In this document: positions 13,701 through 23,847 of the stretch, one piece after another
Layout: every line of letters starts with the position of its first letter
Position numbering within the stretch: position 1 is the stretch's first letter
Origin: Berghia stephanieae
Lineage: Eukaryota; Mollusca; Gastropoda; Nudibranchia; Aeolidiidae
DNA: 64,000 nt
NCBI GenBank assembly: GCA_034508935.3
Contig: CM067445.1
Span: 23,081,322 to 23,145,321 of the forward strand
Reading direction: 5' to 3'
Position numbers and translations under genes: made by a program
Notes under the pieces: model-generated
What the model saw: the letters and a program-made list of their open reading frames with translations, nothing else
Database searches by the model: none
Told to the model about the DNA's origin: nothing

Positions 13701-16700
13701 TCTCTCTTTAAAGAATGCGACTAAATCTAGGTTGCAAGCTTGATAGATTCGATTCTTCAGCGTGAGATAGTAAAGGCCTGCGAAGTCGTCTTGTTTTACG
13801 TTTGCCAACTCAAGCCACCGATTTAGAAATTGAGTAATTCGGTTCACGAATGTATTAAAGTCTTCTCCACTTTCCGGTTTTGCAGTGTGAAACCTTTCCT
13901 GGTAACCATCTTCCGTTAATCTAAATCTTTTTAGTAGAGCGTCTTTAATTTTACCATAATCATCTGCATCTTCAGTTGTTAAGGTATAGAAAACTTTTAG
14001 CGGTTCTCCAGATAAGCAGTTAATCAAGGCTGTGGCCCATTTGCTTTCTGGCCAACGATAACCTTTAGCCTGAACTTCGAATCGGTGTAAGAAGGATTCT
14101 AGACAGTCTGAGCGTTCATCGTATGTTGGCATGCGTGGAAGTTTCACGAAAAATTCATCACTATTATTATGTTTTCTTTCATGACCGGTTTTTGTTTTTT
14201 CAATTTCCAGCATCATTTGGGTCCTTTTGGTTTCTTCTTCTGCTAAAGCTATTTGTCTTTTTAGTTCCCTTTCTTGGACTCTTTCTTCTCGTTCTTCTCT
14301 ACGTATTCTTTCTTCGTGTTCTTTTTCTTCTCTACGAATTCTTTCTTCATTTTCTTCTCTACGAATTCTTTCTTCATGTTCTTTTTCTTCTTTTACTTTC
14401 TCTTCGCACCATGAAAATATTCTTTCCTGGGGTATTTCTAAGTCCTTTGCGAGACTTAAGTATCTTTTATATGCTTCCATGTTGCAATAAATTAGTTACG
14501 ATATTTTATATATATTATATTGACAGGATACTGTTACTGACTGTTTTATTTATTTACACTTACTGGAATGAACTGTTCTATTTTTAGAAATCTCTCTCTC
14601 TCTTATTTCAACTTATTATGTATGTTGAATTTGATGCCTTTTATCGTTATATCTTATAAAGCAATGTGTCAATATAATGCGGAGTTATTATGACTTGTGT
14701 CAATAACAATGTGTCAATCGCGTGTACTCCAAACTATGTTACTACGAAAAATGTATCACCAATGTGTGTGACTCGTCGTTAGTTTGTGTACAATTATTCG
14801 CAATGACGCTAATATACTAGAGTGTGATAACAATAATAGGATGCCAAAATAATCCCAAGTTATCTATCACTAAATATAACACGACGGCTAGTAGACTCCT
14901 TTTATTATTATTAAGTTTTTAAAGACTCACTTTTCAGAACATAATATATAAGTGGTTTTCGGTAACAGTAGTATGCCAAAAATGCATTTAAAACAAATCA
15001 CTATGCAAAACAAATCACGATGTCTATAGTTACTATGTGATGCCCAACTCATGTAAAAGAGAATAATGAAGGATATATTTACCAACTCAGTTCGTGGCTG
15101 GGACCTCTCTCTTGTTCAATGGTTGTTCAACAATTGTAATTAGGCATTGAAGAGTGTTTAACAGTGATGTCTGAAATACAAAACAATAAAATATCGTAAG
15201 ATTTACAATAGTTACAAAATGTGTTCACAACACTGAGTGATTGGATGATAGGTGAATGAATCGTTATGGAATGTAAACATATTGAAAACAATTCATGAAT
15301 GAGGCAAAAACAAAATGAAATGAGTGATGTAATAACAAAATGGACAAGGAATGAATGAATGAATGAAAAACTGAGTGAATAGATGAATGAATGAATGGAT
15401 AATGTATGAATGAAAGAATGAAGGGAGGAATTAATGTATGAATGATTGGATAAATGAGTGAATAAACGAATGAATGGATGAATGAATGAATGAATAAATA
15501 AATGAATGAACAATGAATGAATGAATGATTTATAAATGAATAAATGGATGAAGGAATGAATCAATAAAATGCTATTCAATTTGAATGAAAGAATGAATGG
15601 ATAAATTGCTATTTCATTTAAATGAAGAAATAAAAAAGAAAAAAAAAATTAATCCTGTAAATAGGGAGTTCAATTAAAATATGATCAAGTGGGGCAATTA
15701 AGAGTTTTACAATTTAAACTTTAAAGTTAGATGAAATAGATATATGTAACTAAATAAATTCAATTCTTTATATGTGTCCCCTCCAAAATGTCATGGTCTC
15801 AAGTGAGTAAAGAGCTACTCGACTATGCATAAAGATATATGTAGAATGAGGCCCCAGAATTTACTAGTTACTATAAATGAAAAACAATTAACGATCTGTT
15901 TAAAATGAAATAAAAATAATGAGGAAATTTAATTAAAAGAGATAAACAGTGATCGTGGCAGTTACAAATAGAGATATGAATATTTTACGTAACTTATGAT
16001 AATATCTCAGGTTCGTAAGTTTACGTTTCCAGGCAGTTGATGGGCTTGGATGATCTATTCCTCTGATAATAGGATTGGACTCGTAAAATTCCACTTCCAG
16101 GCAATTGGTAAGAGGTTATAGCGTAGTACAGCGGGCTTGGGTTTGATCCTTGAAGATTATACAATCAAAGTTAAAAGCTCCGGCGTCTTAATGGTGTAGA
16201 TATAATATCTACAAAGTCCCAAAAGATAAAAATCTTACAATATATATATAGGAATAGAGTGACTGGCCGTCCGGCATAGATTGTGGAGAGAAAGTGAGTG
16301 TCAAATGTTAGACCTATCAGCTTTTATAATAAGTGGCTACGTGACAGAATGTAGAACGAAAAGTATTCACTAATTAGAAATTAATTCGAGGGAAGGCTAT
16401 AAAAGGAAAGACGATCTAATATTAGAAGTTAAAGTTTATCTAAGCCTACCGAAATATAACTGGAGTGAGATGAATTCAGTTCTTAATAAAATAAAATTTA
16501 ATAAGATAATTGTGAACAATCTTTACTGTGACAATGATGATGATGATGATGTTAATTGTTGTGGTGAAAGTGGTGGTGGTAGCGATTGTTACGATGGTAA
16601 TGGTGAGGATGATGATGATGAGGAAGAAGATGGTTATGACATTGTTGATGATGTTATAAAAGCTCAATCTTCCTTTGAATTAAACAATAATCATTTGTCA

Positions 16701-18038
16701 ACAGGCAATCCCAAGAATTGGCTGACATGAAATCCAAGCAAGTAGAAACCCTGGCGGTAAGAACTTATACCAATAGCTTTTTTAAAAAAAAGTCATTAAA
16801 TGTCTCAAATGAAAGAAATATTAAAATCATTTCAGCTGAAGATCTTACCGGCTTTTGTTGTTTTGGGGGTGGGGGGTTTAAAAAAATATTATTATTCTTG
16901 CTGAAAGAATTTCCACCAAAAACTTTCTTCTTAGATTTAATTTAAAGCCCTAAGATTTTCACTGCCTTTGAATCTTCCCGAATCAATTTTCCCCCTTGAA
17001 CACATTTCTGTTCCTACTTAACAAAATTTCAAAGAATTAAAGCATTTTTAATCAAAATGAAATAAGTGAGACTGTGTGGAAAAAAAAAATAAATTCAAAA
17101 AAGCGTTGTATTGTCTTGGATATTTAAGTCTACCCCAAATCTTTTTAGATTTACATGTTGCTTTGCCGATAGCAAGTGCCGCAACAATTTTTGAAAAAAA
17201 AATTTGTATCATGTGTACTCTTTTCTTTTTACAAACTATTTAGTCTAAGTTTTAACTACAATAAATGGAAAACAATTTTAAATTCATTATTTTGTTTAAA
17301 AACTCCAGAATGACGTTAGAAGTCGAGCAGAGGAATCACAATACTTGAGAGAATCTCTGAATAGAACCAGGGACAGGCTCAACCAGGAGAAGAGACTGAA
17401 TACTGCCATCAAAACCAAAAAGGTCAGTTTGTTTGCTTTTACAGTCATCAAAAAACAATTCGTTATAAAAGTATAAATCGTTATACTTCATTAAAAAATA
17501 TTTGTTCATCAAGCAAGGGTTTGCTTTTTAAAATCACTGGGCCCAGTTCCTGGACGTATAAAGTGTGTCATTAAACATAATTGCAATCAAAAGACTCATA
17601 AAATCAATTACCCTCAATGCTTCGTTGCCACATCTCACTATACAATTTATATCTTTTTAAGTCATTGAATACATATCATTTTCAGACCTTTCACCTTGAA
17701 AACGAGAAAGCCCACCTGGCCAATGGCCATGCTAAGAGTAGGAGTCCTCACTGTCCTATAGAGGATCCAAGAGTAAGTTACTTTGAATTGTATGTTTTAA
17801 AAAAAAAAAAAAATTTTTTTAAACCAATCTGAAAGAAGCAATTGATGTATACATTGTAAATATTCCAAAGAGCAATAAATGATGAAATGACCCTTTGGAA
17901 ATTAAACTTTGCAAAAATGAATGAAGAAAAATATGTTTCATTGTGTGGATATTCCATCTAGCATTAAAAAAAAACATTAAAATGATTTATAGTTTTTTTA
18001 AAGAATAAAAGCAATGTGGAGATAATAACACCATTGAC

Positions 18039-18070
<32 letters not shown>

Positions 18071-18077
18071 TAATAAC

Positions 18078-18163
<86 letters not shown>

Positions 18164-18538
18164 TGAGATTTTAAAAAAAATATTAGTCATAGTAATGATC
18201 AGATTGTAAAATTTCATCTTTTTGTAATCCAATTCAGGATGTGGTGAAAAAACGGCAACAAAAGGACTTAATGCGACGAAAGAACTATGAAATAAAAACC
18301 CTGTGTTCCACAGAGCAACAATTGTTTGAAAAGCAGAAACGACTCCGATCTATAGAGACAAACATGGTAAATATCATCCCTATCGCGCTATCATTAATCA
18401 CCACCAACATCATCTTTTTCATCATCACTATCATTATGAAAGTCATCATCATTAAACTAATTTGTTTTTTCTTTCCCCCCCCCCCCCCTCTCTTACTTGC
18501 AGGGAATTGAAAGACAGATTGGAGAGGTTGTTGAATAG
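196..18538 (+). CDS. FHAD1: FHAD1-like coiled-coil protein gene (3' part, 15 exons)
   Basis: Fifteen exons chained by GT-AG junctions give about 711 codons of Glu/Lys/Gln/Arg-rich, heptad-like sequence ending in a TAG at 18536. The protein is a long cytoplasmic-type coiled coil with no membrane segment. Blocks such as QREALAELRNKVKSLE (exon 8), a stretch with RPMAHIPKDEREAL (exon 10) and MRRKNYEIKTL (exon 14) are what I remember of the C-terminal half of forkhead-associated domain protein FHAD1. The FHA domain itself would be upstream, outside the window. All junction phases agree except around exon 5. Introns hold two SINE-A copies, a hAT-like MITE and an antisense 7-kb LTR element. The name rests on memory of the family, not a search; another large coiled-coil protein (CCDC type) is the alternative. 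Confidence 0.65.
500..720. repeat. (ATT)n then (ATC)n microsatellites
   Basis: About 95 bp of ATT, a short break, then about 75 bp of ATC-rich repeat, in the first intron of the window. Confidence 0.9.
987..1114 (+). CDS. FHAD1: FHAD1-like exon 2
   Basis: Acceptor TCAAAG|GA and donor CGAGAG|GTTTGT. Reads ETKLNVAIDEIRAAENEKRE and onward as coiled coil. Phase 1 in, phase 0 out, matching both neighbours. Confidence 0.75.
1610..1925 (+). mobile_element. SINE-A copy 1 (tRNA-headed, GCGCTTTGAGC tail)
   Basis: Head carries pol III-like boxes (GTGGTCTTGTGGTATGAC and GGTTCGAGCCT). A shared body follows (TTGAGTCCTTGG, ACTCACATTCTCTCAC, AAATGAGTACCTGGCCGTTA). The tail is TAAAGCGCTTTGAGCAC then TATATAAAAGCTC. 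The same modules recur at 6135, 35262, 37720 and (reverse) 62194-62692. Confidence 0.8.
1944..2093 (+). CDS. FHAD1: FHAD1-like exon 3
   Basis: Acceptor ATCACCAG and donor GACAAG|GTATGA; exactly 50 codons, phase 0 to 0. Reads SLEERKQEDQIRLDEAKDTL and onward. A SINE-A copy ends only about 20 bp upstream of the acceptor. Confidence 0.75.
3078..3200. repeat. (ATT)n/(ATC)n next to an acceptor
   Basis: A pure (ATT)n followed by mixed ATT/ATC/GTT, ending about a dozen bases before the exon 4 acceptor of the FHAD1-like gene. Confidence 0.9.
3213..3369 (+). CDS. FHAD1: FHAD1-like exon 4
   Basis: Acceptor ACTTTACAG, just downstream of an (ATT)n/(ATC)n tract. Encodes FGVEREELTKQYTLDLESYK and onward. 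The best donor is the weak AAAA|GTGCGA, giving phase 1 out. The exon end is therefore less certain than the others. Confidence 0.7.
4553..4654 (+). CDS. FHAD1: FHAD1-like exon 5, with an apparent one-base frame slip
   Basis: Acceptor ATCCATAG, donor CTCAG|GTGTGTG. The frame expected from exon 4 reads a proline-rich SAKPAPPPKPKVSF and then stops. The frame that fits exon 6 reads PREELAALEHVVNALR. Exon length is 102 nt, where the neighbouring phases need a length of 1 mod 3. One base seems to be missing, either a real lesion, a polymorphism or an assembly error in one of the C or A runs. Confidence 0.6.
5028..5294 (+). CDS. FHAD1: FHAD1-like exon 6
   Basis: Acceptor ATTTCAG, donor CTTAA|GTAAGT; phase 2 to 2. 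The longest exon here, about 89 codons of coiled coil, including VIMGLRRDLSGASARLSDIS and LNQRSLEMTELRQQMVKLSS. Confidence 0.8.
5680..5812 (+). CDS. FHAD1: FHAD1-like exon 7
   Basis: Acceptor GCATTTCAG, donor CAAGAG|GTAGAT. Reads KEKKLSLKMKESLEEKSTRL and onward to LDLIDQE. Phase 2 in, 0 out. Confidence 0.78.
5956..5978. repeat. Poly-G tract
   Basis: Run of about 21 G. Similar G or C runs at 7411, 18477, 30884, 37842 and 44532 are likely places for length errors in the assembly. Confidence 0.85.
6135..6440 (+). mobile_element. SINE-A copy 2
   Basis: Same module order as copy 1 over its full length, with scattered differences. Ends GAAAGCGCTTTGAGCA then TATATAAAAGCTC. Sits in the intron between exons 7 and 8 of the FHAD1-like gene. 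Confidence 0.8.
6962..7216. mobile_element. hAT-like MITE, 255 bp
   Basis: Ends are inverted: CAGACCTGCCTA at the left and TAGGCAGGTCTG at the right. Flanks are GATTAGGT and GATTAGAA, an 8-bp target duplication with two changes. Size, CAG...CTG ends and 8-bp duplication fit a non-autonomous hAT element. No coding capacity. Confidence 0.6.
7755..7893 (+). CDS. FHAD1: FHAD1-like exon 8
   Basis: Acceptor TTCTTACAG, donor CCAT|GTAAGT. Contains LGAQCRGERHGQIINRQREA followed by LAELRNKVKSLETSRPP, one of the stretches that suggested FHAD1. Phase 0 in, 1 out. Confidence 0.8.
8544..8773 (+). CDS. FHAD1: FHAD1-like exon 9
   Basis: Acceptor CATTTAG, donor GCAACA|GTAAGT. Begins PTQDQALQEVVLLKKELAEM and ends in RETMDALEASEAT. 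Phase 1 in, 0 out. Confidence 0.78.
9202..9422 (+). CDS. FHAD1: FHAD1-like exon 10
   Basis: Acceptor CATTTACAG, donor TTGAG|GTGAGA. Reads FLTLLRAMAASLDLEEIEGL, then RPMAHIPKDEREALIEM, then RKDELLMGYEDDLSKLR. It is less purely coiled coil than its neighbours, so it is a good diagnostic exon for homology. The LTR element follows 100 bp downstream. Confidence 0.8.
9522..10266 (-). repeat. 3' LTR of the Gmr1-like element
   Basis: 745 bp, bounded by TGTCATGG and ACTGTGACA on the plus strand and essentially identical to 15789-16533. A purine-rich stretch (minus strand GTGGGTGGGGG) lies just inside it, as expected of a polypurine tract. Confidence 0.9.
10855..14480 (-). pseudogene. gag-pol region of the Gmr1-like element (fossil)
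   Basis: Coding region on the minus strand, starting at about 14480. Landmarks are a gag-type segment, the zinc knuckle CQYCGMKGHTADKCYKI, a protease-type DTGCS, an integrase zinc-binding segment followed by a core with AIDIIGPLTK, and an RNase H with VVRTDASDKGIAGVLLQ. Broken in a few places. The integrase-first order is the main diagnostic feature. Confidence 0.8.
15340..15600. repeat. (GAAT)n-type degenerate microsatellite
   Basis: Irregular tandem GAATGAAT/GGATGAAT units inside the leader of the LTR element. They create a meaningless minus-strand reading frame of Ser-Phe-Ile-His repeats. Confidence 0.85.
15789..16533 (-). repeat. 5' LTR of the Gmr1-like element
   Basis: 745 bp, the same boundaries as the other LTR. 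Just inside on the minus strand is TGGAGGGGACAC, a candidate primer-binding site starting with TGG. I could not assign the tRNA. Confidence 0.9.
16705..16756 (+). CDS. FHAD1: FHAD1-like exon 11
   Basis: A 52-nt exon missed by simple ORF calling. Acceptor TCAACAG, donor CTGGCG|GTAAGA; reads QSQELADMKSKQVETLA. Phase 2 in, 0 out, fitting exons 10 and 12 across the intron that holds the LTR element. Confidence 0.7.
17309..17422 (+). CDS. FHAD1: FHAD1-like exon 12
   Basis: Acceptor AACTCCAG, donor AAAAAG|GTCAGT; 38 codons, phase 0 to 0. Reads NDVRSRAEESQYLRESLNRT and onward to TAIKTKK. Confidence 0.72.
17686..17772 (+). CDS. FHAD1: FHAD1-like exon 13
   Basis: Acceptor CATTTTCAG, donor CCAAGA|GTAAGT; 29 codons, phase 0 to 0. 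Reads TFHLENEKAHLANGHAKSRS and onward. Breaks the coiled-coil pattern with a short His/Ser/Pro-rich linker. Confidence 0.7.
18038..18164. repeat. (AAT)n microsatellite
   Basis: About 125 bp, intronic, ending 70 bp before exon 14 of the FHAD1-like gene. Confidence 0.9.
18238..18366 (+). CDS. FHAD1: FHAD1-like exon 14
   Basis: Acceptor CAATTCAG, donor AACATG|GTAAAT; 43 codons, phase 0 to 0. Very basic: DVVKKRQQKDLMRRKNYEIK and onward to KQKRLRSIETNM. Follows a long (AAT)n tract. Confidence 0.75.
18503..18538 (+). CDS. FHAD1: FHAD1-like terminal exon
   Basis: Acceptor CTTACTTGCAG after a C-rich pyrimidine tract, then GIERQIGEVVE and a TAG stop. Phase 0 from exon 14. The short acidic end closes the reading frame. 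Confidence 0.72.
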   Translation, partial: GIERQIGEVVE

Positions 18539-18935
18539 AGAAAGACATCAACATATGCCAGTACATTTTCTATAAGCTGTTTTTTATCATATTATTACTT
18601 CAAAGGAAAAAGTTTCGATTCAAGAAATGCGACAATGTTATTTACATCTTACAAAAACTACTTCATATTTAGTTCATTATATCCTAATGTAGCTTTATTT
18701 TTGTAAAACAAAGCATTTTCCGATGTTGGTTATATTTCTTTATGGAACAATTTATTTTTGTATATTAATTTTTCTTAATTGAATTAATGATGTCTAATAA
18801 TTTGATAAATCTACATACCATAGAAGAAAGAAAAATGTGCCTTAATTTTGTTTTCATTACTGTGAGAATGGTTGCCTTTTTTAAGAATCAAAAGTATACC
18901 TCCTCATTTTCAGTGAATTCGTTGTAAAAAATAAA
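18539..18935 (+). promoter_or_regulatory. probable FHAD1-like 3' UTR with poly(A) signal
   Basis: AT-rich sequence after the stop codon. The first canonical AATAAA is at 18930-18935; another is near 19487. Which one is used cannot be told from sequence. Confidence 0.35.
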
Positions 18936-18999
18936 AAACATTGTTGTACTAAACATTTCATTTGCGAAAACTTAAAATTAATGATCATTGGATTATGTT

Positions 19000-19603
19000 T
19001 CAAATCCCCAGTTAAGTCAAGTACATTGTCTAAACAAAGAGCATTTTATAAATTGTAGTCTTACATGTAGATATAAAATATAATACAATCATATACCAGC
19101 AGAATAAATTCCTGGTGACGGTGATCTCATATATTACAATTTCATGTTAGTCAAATTCTTATTCATTTATATTTTCAATGTTTCAATGTACAATTCATTT
19201 ATTAATTCCAGTTCGGTTTCATGTGATAACTTCTTGTAAAGATGCTATTTTTGTGACAATTACTTATTTTGTAAATGTATTTTCATTCCTTAGGATTTGT
19301 AATTATAAAATATATTTGTCCCCAAGGACAGTACCTATATCTTCAATTTGGAATCTTTTGATCATCAAGATATCATTAATCAGTTAGTCTCCTTTGTTTG
19401 TCTTTCAAAAATGTTCTCTATGCATTGTTGGGTTAAATACCGCACACACATACACAAAAAAATGCACTTGATTAGTGGTAGAGTTAAATAAAATCTGTTT
19501 ATGATAAGGCTTAAATACTTTTCATAATTTTGTAATTAGATTGTTAACATTTTATTATTATCATTATTCCTACAATCACAAACCTGGTTCTAATAATTTT
19601 TAT

Positions 19604-19641
<38 letters not shown>

Positions 19642-19978
19642 TTTGGCTAATGTGTGATATTTTGAATGAAAAATAAGGTTGCTTTCAAACGTGTCGTGAA
19701 AACTTGCTTTGGGATAGGACTCTTGATTACGACAAGTTGCTGAAAACAGTAAAAAAAAAAAAATTTTGTAATGTCTGGGCATTGGTTTGAGTGTTTGTTT
19801 CTATTTTTTTTCCTTTATTGCAATATTTTAATGTGACATCGTGCAGGATTTTGTTAACCAACTGATATAATCATTTTTCAATGTTGATACAATTGATCAT
19901 TAATGTTTATTTACTTGTCATTATCAATGTTTTATATGAAACATTTTATTGATTACTTGTCATCAATATCTCATGTTC
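19000..19978. other. Intergenic, no gene seen
   Basis: AT-rich with a poly-T run (19609-19640) and short A runs. Some of it may be 3' UTR of the FHAD1-like gene. Confidence 0.5.
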
Positions 19979-19989
19979 ATATTACATTT

Positions 19990-21371
19990 TACTTGCTGGA
20001 ACGCAATGGGGAGCAAACTCAAACGTCCTGAAGAAGACATATCTTGGATATGTAAGACCTGCAATAGACTATGCCATATCGGCATGGGGAACGTGCTCAC
20101 AGGCTCAATTTCAAAAGGTTGAAAAAATCCAAAACCAATGCCTACGCGTGATCACTGGAGCAATGAAAACAACACCAATTCACAAGATGGAAACCCACAC
20201 AGGAATAAAACCTCTCAAAGAACAACGAAATTTAAAAATAGTGACACAATTCTCAAAGATAAAATTCATGGAATCCAACCACTGCATCCAAGTACAATGG
20301 AAAAGAAAGAGAACCGACTCAAAAGGGAAAACTTCATCGCCTTGGGACAAAAACTAGAGAGCGAATATAAAGTGACACCAAAGGAAGATATTGCCCAAAT
20401 CAATGTCCCAAATCTCAAACCACCACCGTGGAAAAAGAAACAAAAATCCATAACCATCAACAAGAAAAACATTCGAAGCAATAATGACAATGCTCAAACC
20501 CTAAAGATGATCGATAAAAAATACCCAATGACCAACTGGATAAGAGTTTATACAGATGGCTCAGTTTCCGGCCCCCTCATGAATGGAGGTGCTGGTGCAC
20601 TCATACACTGGACAGATAAAACAGAAACAAAAATATCTGTATCAGTGGGTTCAATGTGCACAAGTACTAAAACTGAAGAAAAAGCCATCCTCAATGCAAC
20701 AAAAGAACTATCCAGAGATCACAGAATATACGGGAAAAATGTGGTTTACTTGACAGACTCTGATGATGCTCTCCGGTCTATTGAAAATTACCAGGACTCT
20801 GAAGCCGCACACACTGTGGAGGCCCTTGAGGGCTTATCTGATAAAACAGGAAAAATTGTGCTGCAGTGGATTCCAAGTCATGTAGGTATATATGGAAATG
20901 AAATTGCCGATCAACTGGCCAAAGAAGGAGCCCAGAAGGAACAACCGAAGTCGTCAATCACTTACCATCAGCAAAAGAAAATAATAAAGCTAAAAATAGA
21001 CAAAGAAAGGAATGACACACACCTAGAACACAACAAGCAGGATCCAATCCATGCCATTCAGCGAAGTAGCCAAGTCACTCTATTCCGCCTCCGAACAGGA
21101 CACAATAGACTAAGAGGACATATGTTTACAAAGCTAGGTATTGGAACAACCCCTTATTGCCCATGTGGAACCGACCATGAAACCACTTTACATGTGCTTA
21201 TGGATTGCCCATTATACAACGTGCAACGTTCGAACCACTGGGTCACCCCTACAACACTCAACACAAAGCTCTATGGTGAGGCTGAGGACCTAAAGCGGAC
21301 CACAGACTTCATAGCAGATATCGGACTGCAGCCATAGATGTCCATCAGAGGAACGAAGAAGAAGAAGAAGA
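19990..21371 (+). mobile_element. 5'-truncated LINE with RNase H domain
   Basis: Bounded by the 11-bp direct repeat ATATTACATTT (19979-19989 and 21372-21382) and ending in (GAA)n, the marks of target-primed retrotransposition. The first frame reads the end of an RT (YVRPAIDYAISAWGTCSQAQ). After one frame change near 20280 an RNase H follows (VYTDGSVSGP, TDSDDALRS, WIPSHVGIYGNEIADQLAKE), then a Cys-rich end (CPCGTDHETTLHVLMDCP). RNase H-bearing LINEs belong to the I-like superclade; the exact clade is unclear. Inserted 1.4 kb past the FHAD1-like stop. Confidence 0.85.
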
Positions 21372-21382
21372 ATATTACATTT

Positions 21383-22377
21383 ACATTGCTTTAGTATCCT
21401 AAATTAATTTAGGGGAAAATCTTCAAATCATTGAGAAAAAATATAAAATGAAATAATGGAAAAAAAAAAAAAAACAAAAGAAAGAAAACAAACAGCTGCA
21501 TTGTGTTAAAATGAACTGTTTTTTATTGACTTAACTAAATATTAGTTTTTGCATATACATGTTTCATGAAATTATATAAAGACTTAATCACATTTTGTGA
21601 TATTTCTCTGTGTCATTGACTAATTTGGTCATTTAATTTAATAATTATAATCTTTTCCTAATGTAAGCCAAAAGCATATCTTTTGCTTGGTTTGATACTA
21701 ATGTTATCGTCATCGTAATACTTAGGATATTACAATAAAACCATAGAACTTAATAAAATGGAATTCAGTTCAGTTCTTTACACGTCTTGCATATGTCTGA
21801 TACATATAACTGCCTTCAGCATGGGAGCTTGTACTGGAGAGGATAGCCAATTTTTACTTCGGCCTTCATTTTAAAATTCCCGTTACCCCTTTCTATTTAA
21901 CTTTCTGTCTTTGTTTCTTGAATGAAACTGTTCTATTTTGTCTTGATGAAGGAATCCTCAGACATTTAGAGAGGAAAAGCCAAATGCATGTTTCTGTTTG
22001 TGAGCATTTTTTTCTTGCGAATCTTTTGTGTTTATTTCGCTTATTGATATGCTATGAGCACATCAGAATTTTTCCTATAGCAAGGATCCTGTCAGGTTAG
22101 TACTCTCCGACTTGGCGCAGTGATAGATTGCCATTGAGACCTTTTACTATTTCAATTTTCTGTTTGGTGTAATATGCTGTCTCACTTTTTCTTGAGTTTT
22201 TGAGCCCTAAAAAAAACAAGATCTGCCATCTTTCCTCTTCCCCTTTTCTTAGACCTTAAAGTTACTGTTGCACACTCCTAATATCAAGAACAAGAATTAA
22301 AAGTAACTTTCTAATTATCTCTACCAACTAGGGTTGATTACTAGTATCAGAATATTTTATTGAGACAACTTAGCTAC
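21383..22377. other. Intergenic, no gene seen
   Basis: AT-rich single-copy-looking DNA. Short frames only, none with domain character. Confidence 0.5.
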
Positions 22378-22560
22378 TGCTTTGAAGTGGCCAAGTGGTT
22401 AAGGCATTGCACTGTGACCCAGAAGGTCTCGGGTTTGAGCCCTGCTTCAGGCACTTTCGTTTTTTCCTTGGACAAGATTATTAACCCCCCAATTTGGTCA
22501 CTTTGGACAACATGGGTTATTCCTATTGACATCAGACACATTGTTTGATGGATTATCAAT
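22378..22560 (+). mobile_element. SINE-C copy 1 (tRNA-Leu/Ser-like head)
   Basis: GTGGCCAAGTGGTTAAGGC and GGGTTTGAGCCC boxes, then TCAGGCACTTTCGT, a TTGGACAAGATTATTAAC block and a CCTATTGACATCAG block. A second copy with the same blocks is at 23452. Confidence 0.65.
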
Positions 22561-22562
22561 AG

Positions 22563-22772
22563 AGTAGACTCCGGATAAGACAATGCCCAGGGGAACCGGG
22601 GAAAAATCGACTTATCCGAAAATCAACTTAACCAGAGTGTAACCAAATGAGCAAAAACGCATGTGAACAAAGCAAACCAATCTAGAATAAGAATGGCCCT
22701 TCATATCGCGTGCTATTCGCAGTCGTTGCTTGGTCATGTTGAATTAACCAGACAAGTAGAGGTCCCTGTAGT
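22563..22772. mobile_element. Possible second Tigger-like remnant
   Basis: Contains GACTTATCCGAAAATCAACTT, then TAACCAGA-type words and GTAGAGGTCCCTGTA at the right, the vocabulary of such MITEs. Clean inverted ends were not found. Confidence 0.3.
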
Positions 22773-23451
22773 GGTCATCAGAGGCTCCTACCCCCAATAG
22801 CCCCAAAGAGGAATCGGAATACATAAAAATCGGAATTTGAGATGAAAATGCGGAATCAACTTACTGTTATTGACTATGCCATGCTTTGCAACAGAAAATG
22901 TAATAGACAATCCAAAAGTACTCAAATGATAAAATATAAAATGTGTAAAAATGTACAGATTGTGTAAAGACTAAGAATGGGGTCAAATAATAATAGAGAA
23001 CGCACATGTCCTGGCCGTCTCAACATCATATTATCATCCCTACCACCACCATACCACATCATCCATATCCCCACTATTACAACCATCATCATCCGTTCTA
23101 GCACTTCGCAATAATCTCTCCCATCACCATTACTACAACCACCACATCATCATTGTAACCAAAATATGCTCTCCATAGACGTTTTATTATCTTTTAATAC
23201 TTTACTTTTGCGAGATGTATTCTTCCTAAAATTTGAGCTTTCATCTGCAAAATGTTTCTGAAATTGCAATTGAGAGTAGGCAAAAAGAAAAAGGAAAACA
23301 AATGGGAATAGTTACAAGTAGCAATTGCCCCCATAGCCCAACATCCTCCACACTTAATCAAAGATGATTTACTATGGATAAAATATCGCCTCTCACTGAG
23401 TTAACGAAGAAGGGAGTTAACCCATAAACCACTAGTTCACTAGGGGATGGG

Positions 23452-23625
23452 GTAATCCAGTGATTTGGCATTGCACTATAATCCAGTGAGTTCCAGGTTC
23501 AAGCCTCATATCAGGCACTTTAGTATTTTGTCTTTGGCTAGATTATTAACACAGAAAATTACTCACATGGTCAAAGTGGTTGATTCCTATTGACACTAGG
23601 TGTTTGATGAACTATCTAATATTTC
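23452..23625 (+). mobile_element. SINE-C copy 2
   Basis: Same order of blocks as 22378-22560: a decayed tRNA-like head, ATCAGGCACTTTAGT, GATTATTAAC, CCTATTGACACTAGG and TGTTTGATGAACTATC. More diverged than copy 1 in the tRNA part. Confidence 0.6.
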
Positions 23626-23811
23626 TTTCTGTCCCTTTTCATCACAAAGACCTCCAAATTGACAATACATCTCTGACAGGACCAGGAAAATGTGTGCAAA
23701 ATGTCTTTCCAAAAAGACTGGCGAGGTGCCTAATCGCTGGCTCGAATCTTCAGACTAATTTCGGTAATTTTGTAAGCCCAAGACCATACCGCTACATCAA
23801 AGCAACACATT

Positions 23812-23812
<1 letters not shown>

Positions 23813-23847
<35 letters not shown>

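Larger units (their letters stand above)
9522..16533 (-). mobile_element. Ty3/gypsy LTR retrotransposon, Gmr1-like, broken
   Basis: A 7012-bp element antisense to the FHAD1-like gene, with 745-bp LTRs at both ends and a 5-bp target duplication ATGAT (9517-9521 and 16534-16538). Parts recognised in coding order: leader with a GAAT-rich stretch, gag, zinc knuckle, protease, integrase (zinc-binding part and core), then reverse transcriptase (in part) and RNase H. Integrase before RT/RNase H is the order of the Gmr1 group of Ty3/gypsy elements, described in deuterostomes. The LTRs are almost identical, so insertion is recent. The coding part is broken in a few places and the element is probably not autonomous. 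Confidence 0.85.

Noticed and set aside
15127-15579. 150-codon Ser-Phe-Ile-His repeat frame
   Set aside because: A by-product of the (GAAT)n stretch in the LTR element.
16470-16730. Asp/Glu-rich frame
   Set aside because: It runs from the LTR end through a (GAT)n stretch into exon 11 in the wrong frame.
20266-20490. Minus-strand frame over the RNase H LINE
   Set aside because: Shadow of the plus-strand LINE protein.
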